Assembly: GCA_949987565.1 (NCBI GenBank)
Contig: OX465111.1
Location: forward strand, 9,071,202-9,135,201
Reading direction: 5' to 3'
Origin: Luidia sarsii
Lineage: Eukaryota > Echinodermata > Asteroidea > Paxillosida > Luidiidae
Length of the DNA: 64,000 nt
Shown: positions 57,801 through 64,000 of the stretch, one piece after another
Position numbering within the stretch: position 1 is the stretch's first letter
How the letters are laid out: each line of letters opens with the position of its first letter
The notes under the pieces: model-generated
What the model was told of the DNA's origin: nothing
Database searches by the model: none
The model's input: the letters and a program-made list of their open reading frames with translations, nothing else
Position numbers and translations under genes: made by a program

Positions 57801-58983
57801 TTTATCTACCGTTAAAGAAACAAAAATAACAAATAGAAAGATAATATAATCAAGACTGCTAGCTGTGTGTGGAAACTTCACCGCAGCGTGTCCACTGCCA
57901 GGTAAACATACTGCGCATTCTGTGCACAACATTATATGTACAATGTACGTTGTGTGTGTACATGTACATTAAATGTAAAGTGTACATGTATGTGTAGTGT
58001 AATGAACATGTACATGTACGTACACAGGGACAGTTTCGTGTCATTAAAATTTTCGTCTCTGGATACCAGTGAATCTTGGACAGCGCGCTGGCTGTACCAA
58101 ACAACGGGTACCAACAGCAGTTGGGAGCGATTTGCTCGATAGATAGATTGCGCATCAACACGTAGTTGGGTTGCGTGCGGAAGTTGAATAGATAGCTGTC
58201 AAAAGTTTGCGCGTTCGATCGCGGGCGTCTTTTCAAAGTCATAACCATGCCCCGAAAGGAGAGAGCCAGCTGACGGACAGCAAAACGAGCTACTACTAAA
58301 CGATACAGCACAAAAATGTGACAAACTTTGTTCCTTTTTTCAGGTATGCCTACGTACGTGATCGTTTTTCAAATTATTCTCACAGTCCATGTTCTGTGAG
58401 AAAAGACAAGGCCTGCTCATAAAGCCTAATATGCACGTTGCACAGGCGCCGTTCGTGGCACACTATTGCTTCCTGTTGGACACTCTTGGGTCACATTTCA
58501 GGCATGCGCAGTTCTGAACGAATCTTATCGGTTTTTCAATCGCGATCCACTTTTTGATTTTTTTTAGTATTGTTCTGATTGTTGTAGCGAGATTTGATAC
58601 ATTGTATGGAGGTCATGGGCACTGGAAAAACGCCCAGTGCGAAGTGGTTAACAAGGTATTGCAGTGATGAAATCGGTAAGGCAAGTCACACATGCGCTGT
58701 AATAAGTGACATCTTCACAGTTACCATTTTTTCTCTCCTGTTTCTATGCAGTCGTGTGGTACGTAAGGGTATTGCCCGTGTACTAACAGTCATGAACGAG
58801 ACACAGAAGGAGAACCTGCGGAAGTTCTACAAGGGCTCCAAGTACAAGCCATTGGACCTTCGCCGCAAACTGACGAGAGCCAAACGTCGAGCACTGTCAA
58901 AGAGTGATCTGAAGAGAAAGACCAAGAAGCAACAGCGCAAGGAACGTCTGTACCCAATGCGCAAATATGCAGTGAGGGAATAA
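45811..58983 (+). CDS. RPL35: 60S ribosomal protein L35 (eL35/uL29), three coding exons
   Basis: Exons 45811-45813 (ATG only), 50007-50143 and 58752-58983 join in phase with GT...AG introns of 4.2 and 8.6 kb. They encode exactly 123 aa, the length of human RPL35. Recognisable stretches are [49 protein letters not shown] and [18 protein letters not shown], ending [13 protein letters not shown]. The protein is a universally conserved large-subunit component (uL29 family) near the polypeptide exit tunnel, with an N-terminal helical hairpin and a basic eukaryotic extension. The introns are unusually large for a ribosomal protein gene and hold at least five transposons. A polyadenylation signal follows at 59187. 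Confidence 0.97.
46023..46420 (-). repeat. Repeat A, inverted partial copy (RPL35 intron 1)
   Basis: Reverse complement of the right-hand 0.4 kb of repeat A (matches about 44255-44646). It is followed by a 12 bp stem hairpin (CCGTAACCCTCA / TGAGGGTTACGG, about 46433-46476) and then by the right direct copy. Confidence 0.85.
46494..47532 (+). repeat. Long direct repeat A, right copy (RPL35 intron 1)
   Basis: Second direct copy of 43619-44646, with the small ORF at 46966-47130 (same 54-codon length). Together the two copies bracket both first exons and the shared promoter. Confidence 0.88.
46966..47130 (+). CDS. Small conserved ORF in repeat A, right copy (54 aa)
   Basis: Same start, stop and length as 44082-44246, with four or five amino-acid changes. 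A poly-T/A indel lies just before the ATG, so any upstream continuation differs between copies. Confidence 0.35.
   Translation: MKKIKGQLEKVPRRRKCVSGVTLGKVITEEAARKRIVEFFLNVTKEDINQTNTF
47533..48337. other. RPL35 intron 1, no gene recognised
   Basis: At 47817-47910 there is a segment (GGCTATTTGCTGTTTTCGTAATAACAG and CATCGCCCTGTGAAGAGCCG) whose two parts recur at 49791-49860, the second part in opposite orientation. Confidence 0.5.
48338..49737. mobile_element. hAT-like element with CAGGGCAGGAA ends (1.4 kb)
   Basis: CAGGGCAGGAA at 48338-48348 is mirrored by TTCCTGCCCTG at 49727-49737. Just inside both ends are degenerate runs of AAGGGCA(C/T)-CGGCAATTT units. The insertion lies in an ACATGTAC run, so the target duplication cannot be read. 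About 48990-49330 is also present, inverted and diverged, at 57880-58420. Confidence 0.65.
49367..49440. repeat. ACATGT simple repeat
   Basis: A run of ACATGTAC/GTACATGT palindromic hexamers. Shorter runs occur throughout the window. Confidence 0.9.
50191..51653. mobile_element. hAT-type non-autonomous element with 8 bp target duplication (RPL35 intron 2)
   Basis: TACCAGTA at 50183-50190 and 51654-51661 is a perfect 8 bp target-site duplication. The element begins AGGTTGTTCG and ends CGAACAACCT. Next to the ends are dense GATATCGCGATATCG palindromes at both sides. The interior (1.2 kb) has no transposase ORF. It lies 47 bp downstream of the exon 2 donor. Confidence 0.85.
51702..51850. repeat. 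Short GCGTTTACACT-type inverted element
   Basis: GCGTTTACACTTGATCCCGC at the left and GCAAGTGTAAATGC at the right are mirrored, with GGATC(C/A)GGATC-type words between. Related to 30884-31564. Confidence 0.55.
51851..53634. other. RPL35 intron 2, no gene recognised
   Basis: Mostly unique-looking sequence. 52885-53250 has a coding-like six-frame texture but no recognisable protein. Confidence 0.45.
53635..54250. repeat. AGCTTTTTCGC repeat family, copy 3 (body only)
   Basis: The body matches 36780-37345 and 41400-42000 (GGGGCAAATTTCAAA, TGACGTCATCTCATGAATATT, TTTGTGCACAAAATATGTA) but the palindrome cluster is missing at its start. Confidence 0.75.
54292..54530 (-). repeat. PLE 3'-end remnant (RPL35 intron 2)
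   Basis: AAATTTAGTGGGCCTGACATT, CGGGACTTTTCTCAAG and the GGGAAAGATCAAAGAGAGAAG tract match the 3' untranslated region of PLE copies 2 and 3. No coding part remains. Confidence 0.75.
55027..56312. mobile_element. Possible inverted element with AACCGGT-rich ends
   Basis: Clusters of CCGGGAACCGGT / GGGAACCGGTGTC words at 55040-55105 and 56218-56300 mirror each other around 1.1 kb of sequence without a recognisable gene. Ends and target duplication are not defined. Confidence 0.4.
57040..57345 (-). repeat. THAP-repeat family fragment (RPL35 intron 2)
   Basis: Reverse complement of the 40300-40560 segment (ACAACCTACAATTACCTATG, GTTCCCGCAAACCGCCATCT). It ends at the same CAGGCTTTTGGATGTCAAAA junction at which the THAP exon starts, and then changes sequence. 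Confidence 0.7.
57375..57465. repeat. GAGGAG-rich minisatellite
   Basis: Degenerate GGAGGTGCTGAGGAGGAGGA units, purine-only on the plus strand. Confidence 0.8.
57880..58420. repeat. Inverted diverged copy of the 48990-49330 repeat (RPL35 intron 2)
   Basis: Shared in reverse orientation: CTGTACCAAACAACGGGTAC, AAAGTCATAACCATGCCCCG and ATACAGCACAAAAATGTG. The match to the hAT-like element at 48338 suggests a second member with lost ends. Confidence 0.75.
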
Positions 58984-59186
58984 TGGTGGATACACACGAA
59001 ACTCAAGAAGAAAAGCAATGTCCGAGTCTCTCAACCATCCGAGTAATCTGGGAGGAAATATAACTACCAACAAGATACATTTTGATCTCAAAGACAAACA
59101 GGAGAACCTCACTCTGGACAAAGTATCATCAAACCTGCTTTTCGTACAGATAACAACGTGAATATGAAGAATGCAGTTTGAAAGGA

Positions 59187-59192
59187 AATAAA
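59187..59192 (+). promoter_or_regulatory. RPL35 polyadenylation signal
   Basis: AATAAA 204 bases after the stop codon, followed by T-rich sequence. The 3' UTR would be about 0.22 kb. Confidence 0.75.
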
Positions 59193-59257
59193 ATGTTTTT
59201 CTGATAATACCGTTTCTGCCTTTTGGTCTGTGTTTTAATTTGTCAGTTAAGTGGTCA

Positions 59258-59935
59258 TTCACCACTTCGCGCCAGGACCTCCGAATGCGGAGCTCCGTTG
59301 GCTTGACCATGCGACGGCCTCTCCGAATCCAGGCACCACTATTGTCCACAATCTAAACAAAGACTCTTTTCAGCTTAGAATAAAGCAATACGAATCGGTA
59401 CAAACACCCTTTTTGACGCAAATTGCCACATGAATTGCAAGTTTAGCAGCAGTAACTGCAATTGTGGGATTTTTACTGTGAAGGATCGAAGGATACCGTG
59501 CTGCCGCTGAAAGCACGTTTGCATGCCACACAGCCCAACGGTCGTCGGACAGCATTGGAATTCCCCCACATTCTTTCCCGCAATCTGTACGCTCGGTTGT
59601 GGCCGACCAACTCGAAGATTTGACTGCCTGGAGTGGAGTCTGCGGTCAGGGCTTGACAGCACTGCATGTACACACACTCACAAGTCCGTTACGGTACATT
59701 GACGACGCACAAAGGGCCCTTTTTCGAACGGATAATCTCTTGACAAAAGCCACAACGACGTCCGAATTGTGCCAGGTTTTACTCTCTTCTACCCATAGTA
59801 CATGTATACCCTTATCGATTTATTTCACAGAAATATATTGTTCCGATTGTTGCAGCGATATTTGAAAACGATGCATTGTTAAAAAAAAAAACCGTATGGC
59901 GGTCATCAGCACTGAAAAACCACCTGGCGTGAAGT
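59258..59935. mobile_element. Inverted-repeat element with CCACTTCGCGCCAGG ends
   Basis: CCACTTCGCGCCAGG near 59260 is mirrored by CCTGGCGTGAAGTGG near 59920-59935. A third, isolated end (GTGCGAAGTGG followed by TTAA) is at about 58636-58652 in RPL35 intron 2. The pieces AAAGACTCTTTTCAGCTTAG and GACAAAAGCCACAACGACGT recur at 60740-60830. Non-autonomous, superfamily uncertain (TTAA neighbours suggest piggyBac). Confidence 0.5.
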
Positions 59936-60404
59936 GGTTGATTGATAAAATCCAATGGGAATGAAGTCTACAACTCGTGTTTTTTCTGTTTACACGCCAT
60001 GATCGCAGTTGATTGCAAATGTACATGTAGCTTGGTTGTACATGTAGATAGACTACAGTATATGTACTTGGTAATTGTTATTCTATGTCACTAATACGTT
60101 ACCTGTATAGCAAATACATTTGCATAATTATTATTGCCGGCAGGCATTCCCGCTAAGAGTTTTAACAATAGCGCCCTCCAGCGCCCACCCACGGTGACTC
60201 GTGAAATTAGAAGCCATGTTCTCGTCCTTCTTTTCTTAGCGTAGCAGGCGGTAGGTTGTGTTGTTTTTTTAGCTCCGCTAAATTTTCAACTTTCCGGTAT
60301 GTACGTTCCTGTGCTAAGAGCACTAAATTTTCTTGATGAGCGATATAAGTTGTGTGATTTGGTGGATAAGAATTTCGGTGCTTTTGTAGAAGTGCATTTT
60401 TATT
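59936..60404. other. No gene recognised
   Basis: Unremarkable sequence with a short ACATGT patch. Confidence 0.45.
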
Positions 60405-60590
60405 CGTGTTGGCGGTGAAGCGCTTTCGGGGAGGGGGGGCTCCTCCCCCGGGACAGACCGAGCTCTCGTAGGTTTGTGCAAGTGACGGTCCGTCCCCGAA
60501 TCTTTCCTCCGGTCAGTCCCCTCAGCCAGTAGCGGCTGGGGAGGCCGACAGTCCTGCCGTCCGGGGAAGAATCCCTAACCCAATTACCAT
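60405..60590. other. GC-rich fragment 1
   Basis: A sharply G+C-richer island (GGGGAGGGGGGGCTCCTCCC to GTCCGGGGAAGAATCC) in A+T-rich surroundings. The composition resembles fragments 2 and 3 and suggests pieces of one foreign or retroelement sequence. Confidence 0.4.
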
Positions 60591-60599
60591 TTTTTTGTA

Positions 60600-61068
60600 A
60601 GATATAACCTGAATCCTGCAATCCTACCTTGTTCAAAGCTCCATGTGACCTGAATCCTGCAAAATCCTGCAGTACTGGCTACTGTGGACCATTGCCTGAA
60701 TCCTGCAAAATCCTGCACTGAGCTTATGGAGTTTTAGTCCACATTCTAAACAAAGACTCTTTTCAGCTTAGAACAATAGGCCCTTTTTCGAAAGGATAAT
60801 CTCTTGACAAAAGCCACAACGACGTCCGAATTGTTACCAGCATCCTGCATTTTCCTACAAACAAAATCGCCTTATGCCCTCAATCCTGCACATTCCTACT
60901 GTGTTTCAACTGTCATGTGCCCTCAATCCTGCAAAATTCTTCTCCAGCACTTTGATACTAGTAGCCTGTATCCTGCATTTTCCTACTGTGACATAAACCC
61001 TAATGCCCTGAATCCTGCACAATCCTGCAATGTGTCAACTCTCATGTGCCCTGAATCCTGCATCAGTC
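60600..61068. repeat. Irregular AATCCTGCA repeat tract
   Basis: The words CCTGAATCCTGCA, CAATCCTGCA, ATCCTGCATTTTCCTAC and their variants occur about 14 times at uneven spacing over 0.47 kb. A piece of the 59258-59935 element is inserted or included at 60740-60830. Confidence 0.7.
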
Positions 61069-61257
61069 CCCTTCTGCGACCGATAGCAGTAAGACATCCA
61101 AGCGCAAGGCTGCCCCCGGCAAGGGTCGAGTTAAATCGACGGCCTCGGCCGGGGCGACAAAGCCTAAGAGGGGGCGTACGGGCAAGCAGGACTCTCGTTC
61201 AAGGGGTCATCGTGCTTCCCCAGTCCCACCACCGGCCGCGGGCTTGTCGGTTCCGTG
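61069..61257 (+). pseudogene. GC-rich fragment 2 with a basic open frame
   Basis: The frame reads SPSATDSSKTSKRKAAPGKG, then RVKSTASAGATKPKRGRTGK and QDSRSRGHRASPVPPPAAG before a TGA. It has G/C-ending codons unlike anything around it. A Lys/Arg/Ser/Pro-rich chain of this kind is typical of retroelement ORF1/gag linkers (for example DIRS or LINE), but no domain is diagnostic. No start codon. Confidence 0.4.
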
Positions 61258-61785
61258 ACTAGTCCCGACTTGCCCCGCGAGGTCTCTGAATGGGCTTTCT
61301 GGGTGCAGAACACTAAATAGAGCTCCCATTGAACACTGTACAAAAACACTCACTTTCAAAGCCAATTATCCCATGCCCAAAAGTCTCTCAGTTCTTGTAG
61401 CTATACTTAAAATTGTAGTTTGGACCTTCATCTCTCAGATTCTTTTCAATTTTAGTGCCCTTAGCCGATTAGATTTTTTGCTAATTACCCCCAGAAAAAA
61501 AAACCCCCAAAATGTCTAGTCGTCCAAGCCGAATTTCTGCAAGGATTTTGAGATGGACCCCTCCACTTCCGCAGCCAAATAGGGCCACATTTAAAGCAAG
61601 ATATGGTCCAAATTTCATACCAAATTGAAGAGTGAACCCCCAGGTTGTCTTAAGCTTCACTTGTTCTACAATGTATCAGTTAATTAGCCTCCAAAGACCC
61701 CTTATTGAAAAAAGTTGTGGGTACACAACTTTATGATAATCAGCTCGGCGGAGCCATATTGGATGGATTTTGTGTGCTGCACCCT

Positions 61786-62056
61786 TCTGGTTGGTGGGTC
61801 GGGCAGGGCTAGCGCCCTCGATGGGCGCTGAGTCGCTGTCGACCGGGCAGACCTGGGACGTGACGGGGGCGGCTTTCCGGGGGGGGGATCCCGGACGGCT
61901 TGGCCCCGTCTATTATCGTCCGGAGGGATCGACCTCGGTCTCGGAGTTCAGATGCTCCGGGGTTCCGATCCCTCAGACTACGGCCGAATTTTCCTCAGGT
62001 CACTCGTCCAGGGAAGAGGGCAGGAAGAATAAATAGGCTCGTCGAACCCGTTATTC
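61786..62056 (+). other. GC-rich fragment 3 flanked by 27 bp direct repeats
   Basis: A 271 bp G+C-rich insert whose open frame includes AGLAPSMGAESLSTGQTWDV and GPVYYRPEGSTSVSEFRC. A perfect 27 bp direct repeat (starting TTGGATGGATTTTGTGTGC) lies on each side (61759-61785 and 62057-62083) and belongs to the surrounding sequence. Confidence 0.65.
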
Positions 62057-62083
62057 TTGGATGGATTTTGTGTGCTGCACCCT

Positions 62084-63032
62084 ATAAGGGGGCTAAACTT
62101 TAGAGTTGGGTCATAAAATTGAGCTCAAGATGTGGCAAATCTATCACTGATGCCAAATGTGAAAAAAAAATGAAAAATATGATTGCGTTTGTCTGCAGTG
62201 AGAGAAACTCTAAGGGCCTACTGTCCATGCCTTTGTACACAGTCTGACAAGAGAAACCCTGCATAGCACTGTGCACACTTAGGGGACAAGTCACAAGTGA
62301 CATCAAAATTTCCCCCCCCCAATTTTTTTCATATGTCATATTTTTGATGTTACAATCTTCCCAACATTACAAACTGTCCAATTAACCAAAAGGAGGGGAG
62401 AGATAGTATCACAAACCTGTAAAAAGACAGAGAGAAGGATGGGGGAGAAGGGGGGGGAGCTGTTACTTTCTCTTCCAACATTTGTCACCACATATTCACA
62501 TTAAGTTTTATTTTGCACTTGTCTTGGAAAAGGGACACATATGCACAATTTTTACAACAATTTCTACCTGCAAAAGTATTGCTTTGTCCCTAGAATTGGT
62601 GAAAGGGGGTCTTGGGGTGGGCGGAGCTTGTTGCTTGGCAACGATAAAAGTTTACATTTAGCCAGTATAGCATGGTCAGTGTGTTCCCTGAACAGGTGGA
62701 TTCTATTCCCAAGTTGCCCTTGGGATGTTTGGGGGGGTTGGTGTTGGGGATGGGGGGGGGGTAGTGCAATCACTTGCAATGACATCACAAACCCTGTAAA
62801 TGCCTTCCTTTTAAGGACAATAATTAGGACACTTTGAAGGGGTGCTTTCCTGACGTCATGAATGGGCCCTAATTACTTGGAAACAAAAACTTCCAACCCA
62901 TTTATATTCATTACACTTATCAGCAAAATACTATAAAGGTGAGAGTTTTCTTCCTAGAGGAGCAGAAACAATTTGCGAACCTCAAAAGACCTCTCTCACT
63001 GCAGCAACACTCAACGCAGCAATTGCCTAAAG
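62084..63032. other. No gene recognised
   Basis: Sequence with G/C homopolymer patches (62451-62458, 62752-62761). A TATA-like ACTATAAAGG at about 62931 lies 100 bp before the next ORF and could be a transposon promoter. Confidence 0.45.
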
Positions 63033-63828
63033 ATGGGTAGAGTGAGACGGGGCATTTACAAGATGCAGAAAACTTGGTTCAAGCCAAACAACCAACTGGC
63101 ACCTGAACCAGGCACGCCAAGCAACCGACAGGCACCTGAACCTGGCACACCCTGCAGCACAACATCCACAAGATACGTCAGGCCGACACATCAGCAATTG
63201 CATCTAGCAACTCTCAGAGATGAACGAGGAGAATTCTGCCATGACACGGCAAACATTGCACGAGAGGACTGCAGGAATGTGATGCTGCTTCGCCCCAAAA
63301 CTGCAGAGATTACTCCAGCTCAAGATCCAGCTCAAGACTGTGAAGCCTATAGCCGCAACATCTGGGCAGCCACAGCCGGTGAGTGGATCAGATCAACGTG
63401 AAGGAAGTTATCGATTTGTTGACGTAGACTTAGCCGTGGAACTTGGTATCCAAGCTGCAGTTGAACATCAGCAGACACACCCTCACTGTGACGGCCAACT
63501 CAGAATCCAAGCCCAGGCTGAACAGCGTAGAGGCTTGGCAGTCTCAGAGGCACTGTCATGTGACAAGTGTGACTACAAAACACGGACAAAGAGACTGTAT
63601 AGTGAAGTACCTCGTGGGAGCAAGAGGCGGGGAAGGAGCACTGCTGTTCCAAATATGTCCCTGCAGATTGGTCTTCACAACACCGGTATTGCAACCGCAG
63701 GTGCGAGGAGACTATTGGCAGCGATGAGCACAGCGGTCCCATCCAGAACTGGTCTGCAGAGAGGTGCAAACAAATGTGCAGACATCATCAGGACTGAAAA
63801 CATCAGAGACATGGCACCAGCGGCGTAG
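63033..63828 (+). pseudogene. N-terminal part of a Mutator-like (MULE) transposase, broken
   Basis: The frame from MGRVRRGIYKMQKTWFKPNN runs to 63401, and the continuation lies in the next frame (about 63400-63828). It contains YRFVDVDLAVELGIQAAVE, CDKCDYKTRTKRLYSEVP, VPNMSLQIGLHNTGIATAGA and RTGLQRGANKCADI. The order of a C..C motif followed by a NM.LQ.GL...GI...G.R segment and S..G.Q..AN is one I associate with large Mutator-like transposase proteins of marine invertebrates. The catalytic DDE domain would follow but is replaced at about 63818 by unrelated sequence. Family assignment is from memory. Confidence 0.5.
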
Positions 63829-64000
63829 CTACGGGGGGGCGTGGGGGGGCGTACGCCCCCCCATGAAAGATCGTCGCCCCCCCCCCCACTCGCCCCCCCA
63901 CTGGGATTTGAGTTTTTTTCAATGAAAAACAAAAGAAAATCAAAACCACACAATTCTAAAGATAAATTAAGAACCCCATTATTACCCCAATTCATTTTTT
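63818..64000. mobile_element. hAT-like terminus cutting the MULE-like gene
   Basis: CAGCGGCGTAGCTACGGGGG followed by long G and C runs is the common form of a hAT-type element end (CAG-GGCGTAGC). The other end lies outside the window. Confidence 0.5.

Noticed and set aside
58664..58670. Box C-like GTGATGA in RPL35 intron 2 as a possible intronic C/D snoRNA.
   Set aside because: No box D (CTGA) at a suitable distance and no terminal stem.

Overview
This is animal genomic DNA, not microbial. Genes are split by spliceosomal introns with GT...AG borders, and gene density is low (three clearly recognisable genes in 64 kb). A short (TTAGGG)n tract is present, and much of the rest is transposable-element sequence. 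A Ty3/Gypsy element with a tRNA-Leu primer site, Penelope-like elements (PLEs), many hAT-, piggyBac- and Kolobok-like non-autonomous elements and a great abundance of ACATGT/TAGTAC palindromic simple repeats suggest a marine invertebrate. My best guess is a deuterostome (echinoderm, hemichordate or cephalochordate); the species cannot be named from the sequence.

Layout. 1-3375: a 1.72 kb unit duplicated in tandem. 3376-10334: a minus-strand Gypsy retrotransposon with nearly identical LTRs but broken ORFs. 11363-18350: a SINE pair and a minisatellite split by a 6.2 kb hAT-like insertion (11911-18119), which itself carries a 5'-truncated PLE. 19375-20890: a foldback element. 20932-23953: a second PLE on the minus strand whose 5' end abuts telomere-type repeats. 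25127-29698: a six-exon gene for a PLP-dependent class V aminotransferase of the isopenicillin N epimerase-like family, plus strand. 32663-33693: three phase-compatible putative exons of an unknown gene. 35940-44980: ARPC5 (Arp2/3 complex p16 subunit), minus strand. 45784-59192: RPL35 (60S ribosomal protein eL35), plus strand, three coding exons encoding exactly 123 aa. 59250-62100: dispersed repeats and GC-rich fragments. 63033-63828: the broken N-terminal part of what looks like a Mutator-like transposase, cut by another element.

ARPC5 and RPL35 are arranged head to head with about 0.8 kb between start codons, so they probably share a bidirectional promoter. From established knowledge, human RPL35 and ARPC5L are also head-to-head neighbours on chromosome 9q33.3, so this looks like very old microsynteny. 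It has survived although both genes' introns are packed with transposons, and although the shared promoter block now sits between two ~1 kb direct repeats. The most unusual observations are that preserved gene pair, a TTAA-flanked element carrying a THAP-domain relic inserted 20-odd bases past the ARPC5 exon 3 splice donor, hammerhead-ribozyme-like motifs at PLE-type termini including an 840 bp palindrome, and the PLE/telomere-repeat junction.
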